Shown: positions 47,399-61,600, numbered from the stretch's first letter. The stretch: 64,000 bases of DNA from Glandiceps talaboti (GCF_964340395.1 NC_135550.1:744001-808000), one strand, 5' to 3'. Numbers and translations are program-made. Notes: generated by a model not told the origin, from the sequence alone.

Positions 47399-48027
47399 GT
47401 TTCTTCCGTAAAGAAGAGATATATTTATGGGTGGAAGTCTGTGTGTCTGTCTGTCTGTGTGTGTGTGTGTGTGCGTGTGTCTGTCTGTCTGTCTGTGTCA
47501 TCGTTTTCTCCATAACGGCTTGCTCAATTCAAACGAAATTTTGAAAACGTATTCCGTAGGGTAATTGCAAGACTTGATTAGGTTTTGGTAAACATCCCGT
47601 GAATATTAATGAGCAATTTACGTAATTAATGATTTTCGGTAATTATGCTATATCTCAAGAATGCACTCTTCAAATTCACCATAACTTGGTACACACATTT
47701 GCGATACCAAAGCGCACTTGTCCTGAAAATATTATTGATGTAGCTTTTAGTTTTAATAAATTATTGGCATATTTTTGTAGGCCACTAAAAAGGAAGAAAT
47801 AGTTTCTCGTTTTTCGACGATGCACTTATTTTTTTTTTTACATTCTCAACAAATGTCACAGTACATGTTGTGGTTGGCCAGGAGATCACTAACAGCAATG
47901 AGTAAATAGCAATCAATGAGAAAAAATAACTTATTACATATGTTCTGTTGTATTCCAACAATTGTCTGTAGGAACGACAATCTCAAAACTTTGCCCTTAC
48001 GGAAGACATTTAGTTTACATCTAGTTT
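47399..48027 (+). mobile_element. F3-type element, complete short copy
   Basis: The head TTTCTTCCGTAAAGAAG, then (GTCT)n, AT-rich phrase units (ATGCACTCTTCAAATTC) and the tail CCCTTACGGAAGACATTTAG. The tail TTACGGAAG is the complement of the head CTTCCGTAA. Confidence 0.7.
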
Positions 48028-48169
48028 TATATTTAATGTGGTTCTCAAATTGGTGTGTAACATCGAGACATTTGAAGGTAAATCGTTATTATAGATTTGC
48101 CGATGGCAATTGAAAGTGTGATGTTGTTATGATTTTCATGTGTTCACAATTCAAACAACAAACAGGTTA

Positions 48170-49760
48170 GAGACCTTTCAATTGACCAAGAAAGTCATAT
48201 CTGAAAGAACTATTAATGCGTGTAAAATTCCTCGCGGCATGGTCGTGCACATGAAGTTGATTGTTGTTCAGCAATGGAAACCTGGAGAATAACTTAATGC
48301 TTTGCATGTAGTTCAGTTTTATCTTGGCAATAATGTAATGTTTCTATATATCAAATTCATTGTTAGAGTCTAACAAATAAGGAAATGTATGATGACAAAC
48401 CCGGAGATTAATATAAAGAAAGTTACAACACTTTTTGTAACATGCTGCAGGAAGACTGAAACCAACATTTGTTTCGGATGATATACCGTAGTATGCGTTT
48501 GATTTGTATATCATATTAACGATTTAATGTGTTTAGGTTGAACTTGTATATATTTTGTGTGGGACAGGTATCATCCGACATACAAGACCCATTCTTCTAA
48601 GAAAATATGCATGTTACCATGGCAATGGCCATGTTTTGTACCAAAATCACATTTCGTCTTCCTGTAGTTCAGCAACGGAAACCTGGAGAGTCACATAAAA
48701 TTTTGCAGGAGAGCTTTAAACTAAGGTTTATATATCAAACTCTTTGAGTCTAATAAAAAAGGAAATATATGATGACAGACTTGGAGACTGATCCAAAGAA
48801 AGTTACAACACTTGTAACGTGTTGCAGGAAGACAAAGACGAACATTTATTCACTTACCATACAGGTCCGATGTGATGGGATCGTGTATCTTGTTAACAAT
48901 TTAATGTGTTTAGGTTGAATATGTGTCTGTCTGTGTTAGGGGTCAACTTGCATACATGAACTATTATTCCCCGTGTTACCATAGCAACGGTCATGTTTTG
49001 AGCTAAATCCCACTTTGTCTTCCTGTAATCCAGCAATAGAAAACTGGACAGTCACCTAAAGGTTTACAGGATGGCTTTAAGCTGAAAATAAGTACAACAA
49101 GTAACACTGAAGTAAAGCACTTTCTTTATGTGCTACACTCGTTTATAGCATTCATATCAAGTATAAAACTATACTGTTTCAATTCGTTTATTTACAAGCC
49201 TAGCATGTGTCCTTTCCAATGTGGTCAATTACCAAATGAAATGGTATACTTTTACACTTGATATCAATACTATGAACGATTGTGGTACAAACAGAAAATG
49301 CTTTACTTTGGTGTTATGGGTTGTAATAAGGCTTCTATACATTAAACTCTTTGTTTGAATAACGGAAATATATTATGACATACCTGGACACTAACACAAA
49401 TAATGTTACAACACATTTTGCAACATGATGAAGAAAGACTGAGACGAATATTGACTGGTACAGAATACTATGTATTGTTGTTTAGATCGAGTGTGTCTAT
49501 GTTTTATTATCAATAAGATGTTTTCTACACACATATATTATTAGTATCCCCAAAACATGTTTCCATAACAACTGCCAATAAGTTAGTAAATTTACACATC
49601 GTTGTTCCTTGCATGTCACGTGCCACAATAGAAACCAGACAATTTTCTAAGTTCGTGACCAACTACAATTTGAAAACACAAGGGTTACATAAATCAAACT
49701 CTTCGTTAAAGTCTAAGGAATTTCATCATTCTAAGGAATGATGAAATGGTGATATACTTA
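48170..49760 (+). repeat. Diverged long-unit tandem repeat (~330-420 bp)
   Basis: Four eroded units share GTCTTCCTGTAGTTCAGCAA, GAAACCTGGAGA, AAAGTTACAACACTT and TTTAATGTGTTTAGGTTGAA. A further piece lies in reverse orientation at 52880-53160. The third unit carries the MITE at 49104-49314. No coding signal is seen. Confidence 0.65.
49104..49314. mobile_element. Small MITE with TA flanks
   Basis: Arms of about 70 bp begin ACACTGAAGTAAAGCA and end TGCTTTACTTTGGTGT, with TA on each side. It interrupts a unit of the surrounding tandem repeat. Confidence 0.7.
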
Positions 49761-50419
49761 ACTTAAACACTTATTACAAGTTAAATGACAGTTCAAATTA
49801 CAAATAGACTGTGAAATTCATTCACTTTGAGCTGACATTATTCAGGGTGTTGCAGAACCTGCACTAAGTATAACTGGGTCATGTTGTTCATCATATTGTC
49901 AAAGAGATCTTCCCTAAAATTGATCATTTATATCAGGTCAATTCTTGTAAGTATTGTTTTTTGATCAGACAACAAAAATATATTTTATTCACTGTAAATT
50001 GACATTCAGTATGTTAATCAGTGGTCCATATTATCCATAAACAATACAGAAACAGGTTGAAATTGTGATCGCCATTGAAGGTTCTGATTTTTGGGGCGGA
50101 CTCAAAAATCAATTTGATTTCATTTATCATGTATACAGCTACACAAAATATGTTCTATGGTGATTCTATTATTGACATGAAAATTGTGAATTAGAAATGT
50201 GAGTTTGCGGTCAAAAAGCCCAGACTCCAAAACTACTAGTAATATTGGACTGTTTCAAGGGGTGTACACAAAAAGGTATTGAATACTTGAATATCCCATT
50301 AGCAAAATGCAAATTAGGGCACCCAAGGAACAAGGGTGTTAGACATTGCTAAATTTTGGTATTTGTCGTGGTATCACATTTTTGGGATAATAATGATTTC
50401 TGAGTACAGATTAACACTT

Positions 50420-51138
50420 ATACCAACAAAATTATGTACACATTCGATATAAATAAATTAAAACTTAAGTATTAAACTATTAAGTATTTGAAGCTTGCAT
50501 TTTTAAGATATAGCCTAGTGACCTTAAATCATTAATTATGCAAATTTTCATTAAACTAATCTATAACAACAAAGTTTTTAGGGCATAAGTACTTAATTGT
50601 ATTGAAATTGAAGAGTGCAGTCTTAAGATAAAGCCTAATTACCGAAAATCATTAATTATGCAAATTATTCATTAACACTGTAAGGTACATCAACAGACTT
50701 TATAGGACATATGCACTTAGTTATAGTTAACTTATGTACTAAATTATATTGAAATTGAAGTATGCAATTTTAAGATATAGCCTAATTACCGAAATTCATT
50801 AATTATGCAAATTATTCATAAAAGCTTTCAGCTAAATCAACAAACTTTATAGGACATATGCACCAAATTATATTGAATTTGAAGTATGCGTTCCAAAGAT
50901 ATAGCCTAATTACTCAAAACCATTAATTATGCAAATAACTAATTAATATTCATTGAATGTTTACCAAAATCTAATCAGTTCTTGCCATTAGCATATGGAA
51001 GATGTGTAGCAAATTTCATTGTAATTGAGCAAGCTATTTTTAAGAAAATGATGGCACAGACAGACAGACAGACAGACACACACACACACACACAGAGAGA
51101 CAGACATCCCCCTTTTAATACCTCCAGTGAGGTAAAAA
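50420..51138 (-). mobile_element. F3-type element on the minus strand
   Basis: On the minus strand, TTTTTACCTCACTGGAGGTA forms the head hairpin, followed by (TCTG)n and four phrase units of about 120-145 bp (AATTAGGCTATATCTT). Its head is about 40 bp from that of the plus-strand copy at 51178. Confidence 0.65.
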
Positions 51139-51177
51139 GTGTTGTAAATTTCTTTATATCAGTCCCAAGGTCTGTCA

Positions 51178-51226
51178 TTTTTTCTTCCGTAGATGTATTA
51201 GTGGGTGAAAAGTCTGTCTGTGTGTG

Positions 51227-51275
<49 letters not shown>

Positions 51276-52871
51276 GCATCATTGTTTTCTCCAAAACGGC
51301 TGGTTCAATTCAAACAAGATTTTGAAGACGTATTCCGTAGGGTAATGGCAAGAACTGATTAGGTTTTGGTAAACATTCCATGAATACTAATGAGCAATTT
51401 GTGTAATTAGTGGTTTTCGGTAATTAGACTACATATCAAGAATGCACGCTTCAAATTCAATATAATTTGATTCACACATTTGCAATACCTAAGCACATCT
51501 GTCCTGAAAATATTATTGATGTAGCTGTAAGTTTTAATAAGTTATTGATATATTTCGATAATTAGCATTGTTTCTGGTCAGGAAATGTTGACTAAATTCG
51601 ATGGGAATTTAATTTTTTTTTTAATTGTTCATGTAATGTAAATATTTATGGAACGTTGTAACATAGCACTCATCGTAGAAAGAGTTTTAAAGGCAAAAAA
51701 AAATTGTTTCTGGTCAGCACCCATCACTTAAGTAACCCTTCCTGTGTTAATTTTTTTCATGTTTGTCCAGCCAATTCAGTCTGCAGATGAAAGGGAAAAC
51801 ACAAAGGTAACTCTCCATACATTAATTGCCACCAGTGAAGACAACTGCAAAATTAATCACCAAGGTTCGTACTCTTAAAGCAAAACAAAATTCCAGGACT
51901 TTCCACTAGGGGTTTCTTGTCAGTTTTTCAGGGGTATTCGTATTGATTTTGGCCATTTTCCAGGGGTGTTGAGCAAAGTATATTTTTTGAATGACATCTA
52001 ATTGTCTGATGTGGACGAGAAGAAATTAACAACAGTTCCCATAATATGTGACAAAACATTTTAAAGACAATTGACACTATGCAAGACGTTGATTTCAAAA
52101 CCACATTTATACGCTAAGATTAATGGAGAAACCTCTGTCCTATCCCCTAAGTCTAGTTGTCGTTTCGTCAAGCTGGTGCATTGATCGTGTAAGAGTTAAG
52201 TCGCAGCATTCGTCAGTCTAAAAAAATCGTTTATTCTTTTAGAACATGTAAAACAAATACCCATTTATAGACGACATAAAAGTCAAAACCGTACTTCCAC
52301 AACCCGGAAATTCAACTGCACTTCCCTAGGCCCTAGTATTGCCATGCGTGAGCTTGTAGTAATTTAGTATGTTGACTCATGCGCTGACCTTGTAACAATT
52401 TCTAATCATGGTTGGCGTTGCATTGATACTCGCTACAATGTTACAATAATCTTGCTAACAGACCTACTGTTACCCCCAGGACTGTTACAATATTATGTCG
52501 CTGAAATGACGACTGGAGTAGCAATACCCAAGACCGAAATAAACATTGTGGCGCCCAGGGCCATTCAACTACGCATAGGCATGGTCTGTGGGGCAAAGTG
52601 TCTCGTGAAATTCATTTGACTCTGGGTTTAATCAGCGTGAATTTTGATTCACCACCGTGGCGAAAGAATCATATGAATGCGTGTACATACATAGAGTGAT
52701 ATCACAAAGTACTTCCAGATTTCTATAGTTTGGTACACCTTTTTGCCAATTTAGGGGTATATCATGTATAGCCTACTCTATAACAAAGATTGTTGCATTC
52801 CAGCAATTATTACGTGTAGGAACAAAAGGCTCAATATTACCTTACGGAAGGCATTCAGTTTAAAGCTGGTC
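51178..52871 (+). mobile_element. F3-type element with internal insertion
   Basis: The head TTTTTCTTCCGTAGATG, long (GTCT)n and two units run to about 51560. A matching tail (ACCTTACGGAAGGCATTCAG) lies at 52849-52871. The DNA between includes 52240-52510, which is the reverse complement of part of the PIF-like element at 11386-13027. Confidence 0.5.
52240..52510. mobile_element. Fragment related to the 11386 PIF-like element
   Basis: AAAAGTCAAAACCGTACTTC, CACAACCCGGAAATTCAACT and CAGGACTGTTACAATATTA are reverse complements of sequence at 11890-12150. Termini were not found. Confidence 0.55.
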
Positions 52872-53242
52872 TTATTTGTTAGACTCTAACAATGAATTTG
52901 ATGTATAGAAACCTTACATTATTTTCAGAATAAACTGAACTTCAAAACATTAAGTTACTCTCCAGGTTTCCATTGCTGAACTGCAGGGACACAAATTGTA
53001 ATATTGGATCAAAACATGATCGTTACCATGGTAACATGGACATTGTTCGGGGAACAATGATTCCTGTGTGTTGCCTAATACGTATCACACACTAATATGA
53101 TCCACAAACACAACACATAGTATCTTTACTTTATCCCAACAAATGTTGATCTTAGTTTTCTACATCATGTTACATATTGTGCTCTAACTTAATTTGTAAT
53201 AATTTTTGGCTCTGTCGTCATGGATTTCCATATTCTTGAGAT

Positions 53243-54266
<1,024 letters not shown>

Positions 54267-54299
54267 TGGTTATTTTCCGGTTGCGCTATCTCGCAAACT

Positions 54300-57070
54300 A
54301 GGCCACTTTTCTGGCCTCTGCTGCTCCACTACATAGTTCTGTGTTGTACTGCAGTTTGAATGTTACATGCTGTGTATGGTACAGCTTGCATTAGCGACAC
54401 GTTTTCTTCGATATGTAAGGGAGCCTTCAGTATATACAAAGGGGGGGGGGCGAGGAAATCACACATGAAACATGACCCTCCCCCCATTCTCCATTTGTAA
54501 AAAGTGACCCTCCCCTTTGTCCCATTTTGTAAAACATGACCCTCCTCATGACAATTGCATATACTGAACGTTAATCAATATTTCCATTATATGTATACAT
54601 ACAAATTAAATGATTTTGACTGTATTAGAAAGCAATATATGTACATATAAATTGACAAACAGTAAAAGACTGGCTAGTTACATTTCTCTTATAATATTAC
54701 ACAATCTAGTTAGTTAGTATCTAAAACGTGCTTTCCATGTTGTGCATACTCTGCCAGATCTGGTCACTTTTAAAAGTTCCCGATATCATTACCATCATCA
54801 TCACCTTCACCTTCAGTATTGCCATTGTCAGTGTCACTCTAATCTGACTCACTGGTACTACTTGAGTCAGTACATGAATCACTGTCCGTGTTCTCTATGA
54901 CATTCAAAACTGCATAATAATAATCATCAACACCATCATCATCATCAGCAGCAGCAGCAGCAGCGCTACCATCATATTCTAACAACAACATTCACGGACA
55001 GTGTGAGTGATAAGGTGAGATGGTACACTCAACAAAATGCATCGTTTTATAAAACTATTTTCTGACAATACATATATTTTTATTTTTGTATTTTGGCATG
55101 TAAAGTACTCGTAAAAATAAATGTTGAGTGCTCATCTCACTATTACATCTCAAAAGTTTTTTAACACACAAAACAAATTGACAATAATTGAATCCTCAAT
55201 TTGGTCACAAAACTACGGATTGTAATGTGATCCTCCCCCAAACATTGTAATGCAAAATATGACCCTCCCCCCCAAGAAGAGGTTTGTAAAATGTGACCCA
55301 CCCCCCGATTCCTTCGGCCCTCCCCCCTTGTAAATACTGAAGGCCCCCTAATATTCCATCAAAAGATCTATAGCACGTGCAATGTAACACAATTAGAACT
55401 TGCTTTGTACTTGTTAAAGCCGAACGCATATGAACATTTGTGGCATTGTTGTTGGCATTTGATGTTGAAGTTCAAGAACTCCGAATCGTTTACAATATTT
55501 GCCATCTGTCAAGTACTAGTATTTCGTATTTACTCCAACTGGAACCAAAAACAGGACTATTGTCTTCTGCACGCCTACTTTTCAATTTAGCTAGCATATA
55601 ATGATTAATTTGTGTCGAACATCGAATGGTTGCTCTTCGGGGAATTCATGACTATAGGGAGACATATCTGATACACACATACGCCAAATTGCAATCTTTT
55701 CTGCAAATGAACGTTTTCATTAATTATTTGCCAGGTTTTTTTTGTGAATTATGAACTGCTAAGCAAAGTTGAGCACACCATTCAACAACCCATGTTTGTT
55801 TTGACGATACCTTGCTTCCTTTATTAATTCAATATACAACAATATATTTTTTTTAAAAAGTCAAATCGAATACATGTATGTCATAATATTGTGTCCGTTC
55901 ACACAGTCCAAGAAGTGCAGGATGTTATCTTACAGCGGAAAATTATTTCAAACAAATAAAATATAAGAGTGGCGGTAAAAGCCAAAACTAACAATACCAC
56001 AAGTAGACAATGCAACAGGAGAAGTGGCCTAGTACCAATTATTTCTGACAGCCACCCATTTTTAGTCTCAAAGCAGCTGTAGTAGTTATCGAATGGAACA
56101 TTTATCCTTAGACACGTGACTAAAACATATCATAGCCAACTGTTTCAATTTCAAGATGGAAGGAGAATGGGGGGGGGGGGGTGTAGCCTTAATTTTCTCT
56201 AAAGGACATTCATTCTCCGTGGTCCAGTTACTAACAGCTGTTGTAATTATAGCAGGACAGTAGCAGCCACAACACCGACATCATAATTGTAATCTGCATA
56301 CGCATGTGTATGTGTGTCTTTTTGGGTGTGTGTTGGGGTATGTATGTATGTATGTATGTATGTATGTATGTATGTATGTATGTATGTATGTATGTAGGTA
56401 GGTAGGTAGGTGTGTGTGTGTGTACGTACTTGCGTGCGTGCGTGCGTATGTATGTATGTATGTATGTATGTATGTATGTATGTATGTATGTATGTCTGTC
56501 TGTCTGTCTGTCTGTTTGTATGTGTGTATTTATGAATCATAAAATCAGTCTATATTAATATTCTGAGTACGCTTTGCTTGTCTACCATGTTACCTATGAC
56601 CTCACATCTAGTGAAGATAAAGCTGTCTTAATCTTCAAGAAAAATAAGGGAGTCGTCATTCTTTATAACCTGGGGGGGGGGGCTACTCAAAAACTGGGGA
56701 GTGAAAATGTTTGTAACACTGTAGTATAGAACACAACTATATATATACACGATTATGCAAGTTATTTATTAACACAGTGTTTTCTCTGTTAGAATTTTTT
56801 AGTGTATATTGCATATACATAACCCCTATGATATGCATACACATTTGATATATACATGTATATTCTGAAGCCAGTAGAGTAGACCATAACAATCTGTAAC
56901 ACAAATTGAGCAAACCGTTACTAGTACATTGAGTTCTGTTACATGAAACAATTAAATCATTAATTGATAAAGTAGTAAGAAATAACCTGGTTAAAGAAAT
57001 AAACAGCTGAAGCCACACAGGAGGGCAAAGTCTGACCAAATAGGATCAACTCATCTAAAATATAACGGTG
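54300..57070. other. Intergenic sequence with C-runs and a (GTAT)n tract
   Basis: ACCCTCCCC-type phrases at 54475-54545 and 55225-55330 flank CAT/CAG trinucleotide runs near 54785-54965. A (GTAT)n microsatellite spans 56336-56520. No coding region is supported. Confidence 0.45.
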
Positions 57071-57328
57071 GAGATTGTCCCGGGGGGCAACTCCCATAGG
57101 CGCCTATACGGGGAGGGTCCGCGCGAAAGGGGTTGTTTTTTATGCTGGTTGGTATCAGAAAGGGTATACTTTTCATGAAGTGTTGGTATCAGAAAGGGTC
57201 TGTAAATTAGACTATGCAATCTGGAAGCGTTTCAAGCTGTTTTTCTTCCTTGAAAACTTCTCTCGTCGCTCATGCCACTTCAGATCTAGGGCCACCTCCC
57301 CCTGAAAACCCTTGGTTTTAGTCACAGC

Positions 57329-57554
57329 ATGCAATATTCCTGCAACCATAACCAGACTGAGCTCGAGCGTGTCTCCAGCAATGGTATAATGTGTAAACAT
57401 CCAAAAATCCAAGAACCGGACCATAATGATAATTATCAACATATAGATGATGATGGGGTTATCAGATTTGTAGTGCCACCATCAACACAAGACAACTTGA
57501 ACAGACTGAGTGCTAGTGGACTGAGACGGTTACGGCGAACAATGACAGTTCGAT
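57329..57554 (+). pseudogene. Trapped reading frame cut by a nested insertion
   Basis: A 75-codon frame beginning MQYSCNHNQTELERVSS and including DDDGVIRFVVPP and LSASGLRRLRRTMTVR has protein-like codon use. It ends where the nested element begins. If the nested element and one TCGAT repeat are removed, the frame runs on for only a few codons before TAA. I do not recognise the family. It may be a captured host exon or part of a transposase. Confidence 0.35.
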
Positions 57555-59596
57555 CAGTACCGTAGCCTGTGGGGGGGGGGGGGCAAGGGGGGCAGCTGCC
57601 CCCCCCCCCCCGAGATTTTGGAAAAAAGAAAGAAAAAAAGCTACTTTTTGAATACATAGCGATGCTATTAAAATCGTCATTTACGTGACGATTCCTAGTA
57701 TGCGCGATTTAAATGGATAGTTCACTAAAGTGACTGTACACTGACTCCTGGCTAATATGTATCTTATATCGCTATTGTACGCTGGCTTAACTTTGAATAA
57801 AAATGTGTCCAGTTCAAAATTGTAACTTTTTGCAGCAAATTAAAAACATTTTGTGCGGGAAAGTACAAAAGAAGTGCGCACGTGCACTGTGCATTTTCCG
57901 CGAGTAACAGTAGTCTTGAAACTCTCCTTCATTTGAAGATAGCAAGTCGCAATTATAATGTCAGCGAGTGAAACTCAAAAAAAAAGACGGAAAAAGTCGT
58001 TCAACGTGAGGTCGCCTGCTATGCTGCATGCAGTGACTCCGAAGATGCGCTCGATCTCATTTACATCTTGTTCCCTATATTAAAACATTTCATACTGATA
58101 AAACGGCAGATCTCTTTTTGGTGGCCCTGAAAAACTATTAAACTATGTACGCAGTTTAAGATCCACTATTTGAAGATATTTCTTTCAATAATTGTGTTCG
58201 ACGTTGTCTTTGGTTAAAATGTTGTTTGATATAATTATCTCATTGCACACTGACACAAGCGTTATTCCGCAATTCATTTAGAAGCGACAATTTGCTATGG
58301 AAAGAATGGCCCTCAGTAAACAGAGCTGTACCTTCGGCATCAAAATCCAAACTTCAATTTCCATTATAATGATAATGGCAAGGAGAATTCACTGAGTTCA
58401 CCTTGGGTTCCGACATAAACGAGGCCATAACAGTTTTGGAAGTTGGGTAAAGAAAATGATTATTTTGTTGTGTTACTTATTTGAGAAAGCACCATCCATT
58501 TTTTTTACTTTGAATGTGACATCTCTTCGGCAACTACTTTGAAAGATACGACATTAGACCAGAAAAAATGAAAAAGCTGTTCAACCTACCCATATATTTT
58601 TTTCTGGTGATGGGCAATATATCATCATGCGGGCTTCACATTTTCTTTTTTCAAAATTAAGGACATTTCTTTATATTTTCTGAATAGTACATGTAACAGT
58701 ATACATTTGAGTCTATTCCAAATTATATAATATCTTATACAGTGGTTTACTTGGCTCTGATGTTGCATACAAGCATGAATTGAGATTAAATATCCAATGT
58801 GCACTAAAAAGAATTGAACAAAAGTTTACGACTATTTGGCCATCACCAGTCTGAAAGTCTTGAAATGTTTTGCTCTTTATTCGGGATTTTTTGGAACCAA
58901 ATTAAACTTCAGGAGAAGTCATTTACCATGTGCACATCCGCATAATATCTTTCAGCTTTGCCACAAAATACACTTCCAGATAATATGTAATGCATAGCAT
59001 AATTGTTTCAATTCTGGTATTTTATTATGTCTATGGTTTGATATTCTATGCCTCTAAATGGCCTCCTACACTGTCTTATTTTCATTTTTTTCGCCTTTGG
59101 AGTTGTCTCCTTCCAACGCATCGTTGTACCATATGATTTGATATCTCCACTGTAGTGCAGGTGACAGAAGGGGTGGCTAAAATAATGCTCGAGATTCAAT
59201 GGGCGGGGCTTAACATTTTTTGAGAGGAACTACAACATTTGTTTGCAGACAAATTGCATGAGATAGTATCAAGATGACTGAATAAGTTCTATCTAAACTC
59301 GACCTGAAATATTTTGCTATCATTATATATGGTTTGTTTTATCCTTGTCAAGCATTGTGAAAAAATGAAATCGACCTACTTACCCAATGTGATGGGTTAG
59401 GTTACCCGTTGACCAGCATTTGTTTATTTTTTCTGACCTTACATATGATATTTAATTGCGTATGCTAAAATAGATATTATGTAAATTGCATGCAAATTTG
59501 TGTAAATTAGCATTTTTCTAAATTTTAAATGCACGATTGCACCAAGACAAAGTTCTGCCCCCCCCCCCCCGGCAATTTGGTCAGGCTACGGCCCTG
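57555..59596. mobile_element. Nested element with CCGTAGCCT/AGGCTACGG ends
   Basis: The left end CAGTACCGTAGCCTG and right end CAGGCTACGGCCCTG are inverted with two mismatches, each followed inward by a long G- or C-run. TCGAT flanks both sides. The 2-kb interior has no long frame and carries a copy of repeat R at 58890-59180. Possibly hAT-like. Confidence 0.6.
58890..59180 (+). repeat. Dispersed repeat R, copy 2
   Basis: AACTTCAGGAGAAGTCATTT, CTTTGCCACAAAATACACTT and CTAAATGGCCTCCTACA match 41270-41720 in reverse complement. It lies inside the nested element. Confidence 0.6.
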
Positions 59597-59749
59597 TCGA
59601 TTGTACTTAGACTAATTAAAATGGTATCAGAAAGGGTATCCTTTTTTGCATAAAAGTGGTATCACAACAGTTTGGGTTTTAATGCTTGTGAGGAGCCCCC
59701 CCCCCCCCCCCGTAATGTTACCCATGGAGTTGCCCCCCGGGAGATTATA

Positions 59750-60500
59750 CATGTATGTCAGTCATTGAAAGCATACCAGATACTGGGATGATATTGTAAC
59801 TTGGTGAGCTGAAAATAAATCTCTGACAAGTTTCATTGCACAGATATTTATAACTGGTAAATAGATTATAAAAATTAATTAACATGTTGAAAACAAAGAC
59901 AATGTTACTATTTAGTTAACTTTTCATTACACAGATACTAGTACATGGTGTTCTGTTACATGAAATCAATATATAAGTATACTATAATGTTTCCTAACTT
60001 TAATTGGTATGGCATGCAACTATATTTTGAGAATTTTTCTCAGTGTTAGTATGAATTACAATTTCAATTGTGATGAGGAGAGGGTATTGTTATCACCTTG
60101 ACATGTTAAAATAATATCAGATAACATTTTTTTTCAGTTTTAGTCCTTGAATTTCAAAAATTTCTTGGGGCTCAAGGTGAACCCCTCCTGTACCTACCCT
60201 CACACTGCTCCCTTTTATTTTGATTCAAGTTTTATGTAGTATTATTACTACCTTGACATGTTAAAATAGCACCAGAAAGCATGCTGTTTTTCCTTGAATT
60301 TCAAAAATCTCCAGGGACGTGAGGGGGAACCCCCCCCCCCACTGTAACCACTTCCCTCCAATAAACTGATTCAATTTATACCGCCTAATTTACATTTTAC
60401 TAGCTACTTTGAGAATAAGCTGTACTCATTTTTTCCTCTTCCCTTTGAAATAAGCTACATCCATCATGTTATGAGGAAATTCAATTTCAAAATAAAAAAA
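59750..60500. other. Spacer
   Basis: No gene. A loosely repeated ~150-bp phrase (ACCTTGACATGTTAAAATA, TTGAATTTCAAAAAT) occurs at about 60097 and 60250. Confidence 0.4.
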
Positions 60501-60502
60501 AT

Positions 60503-60613
60503 GTTTTTGTTTGTTTGTTTGTTTGTTTGTTTGTTTGTTTGTTTGTTTGTATGTATGTATGTATGTATGTATGTATGTATATATGTATGTATGTATGTAT
60601 GTATATGTATGTA

Positions 60614-60648
<35 letters not shown>

Positions 60649-60650
60649 AT
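60503..60650. repeat. (GTTT)n and (GTAT)n microsatellite
   Basis: A (GTTT)n run passes into (GTAT)n and (GT)n. GTTT repeats are often found at Penelope or Helentron ends, and this one directly abuts the Penelope-like tail at 60680. Confidence 0.9.
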
Positions 60651-60679
60651 TTGTGTAAAGAAATGCATATGGAACTATA

Positions 60680-61600
60680 AATCAGTCCGTATAAATAGAT
60701 GTAAAATCCGACGTTTCGAATAAATATTCTTTTTCAAAGGAATTATTGGCGAGATACAGAAATGTTAGGTTAACACCTGAACATATCTGAATGTAATGGA
60801 ACAGAACGACAACCGCACGAGATTAACGGTTATATGTGTGAAAAGTTCTTTCGTTCGCACGTACATGTACCAAATAGAACCCAATAGAACACGCCTAAAA
60901 TTAAAAAAAAAAAACCTGATTAGACTGGGAATGACGAGAATAATCTATTAATTCCAAGGGGTTCCAGCGTTCCGAGACGGAAAATGATTTCCTTTTCCTT
61001 TAACCTCAATAGTTTCATCGCCAGAAACCTTACAAATTCCTGAAGTAGACATATCTGATACACTGTGATCGTTGGTAATGAAATGCATAGATACTGGATA
61101 GTTACGATTCTGTTGTCTGGTCAGACGGAGATGTTCCACGAAACGATCACCAAGACGACGTACAGTCAAACCTATATATAAAAAACCACATTTCTGGCAT
61201 GTAATGTAATACACTGCGTTAGTACTAATACAAGACAGTAAATTTACTCGTAACAGCCACACTGTTCTTAGGGCCAAAAACATGATTAGTATTAATAATG
61301 AAACGACATGTACCACATCGAGTACGATCGCATGGAAATGAACCAGCATTAACTTCCAATCCATGTTGTTTTGTATGGACCACCATATCTCTAAGACTGG
61401 TATCACGACGCCAAGCTGTTAAAGGTACTTCAGGAAATAATGAATTGGTAACCCTATTAGAACGTAAGATATTAAAATGCTTGTATATAATGTTCTTAAC
61501 TCTAGTGGAAAAGGGATGGTATGTTAGAGCCAATATGGGACGATCGTTGTTACTAATATCATCGATATTATCAACATTTTATTTATTCTGATAGAAACAT
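60680..61600 (-). pseudogene. Penelope-like element: GIY-YIG endonuclease remnant and tail
   Basis: The minus strand encodes the linker and C-terminal endonuclease of a Penelope-like retroelement. The first frame (about 61593-61254) has DRPILALTYHPFSTRV and CDRTRCGTC. After a frameshift near 61250 come AVYYITCQKCG, FLYIGLTVRRLGDRFVEH (the GIY-YIG core with its arginine) and the following helices. A second frameshift near 60990 is needed to read the usual C-terminal FRLGTLEPLGINR. Reverse transcriptase is missing or decayed. The downstream tail (60690-60760) holds TTCGAAACGTCGG, a hammerhead-like core. The copy is dead. Confidence 0.8.

Larger units (their letters stand above)
57079..59740. 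mobile_element. hAT-like outer element
   Basis: The termini CCCGGGGGGCAACTCCCAT and ATGGAGTTGCCCCCCGG are inverted. The flanks GAGATTGT and GAGATTAT form an 8-bp duplication with one mismatch, as in hAT elements. The subterminal phrase TGGTATCAGAAAGGGTA occurs near both ends in the same orientation. No transposase is recognised. It encloses the element at 57555-59596. Confidence 0.65.

Noticed and set aside
56247-56540. His/Thr/Tyr-rich frame on the minus strand
   Set aside because: Translation of (GTAT)n and (GTCT)n microsatellites.
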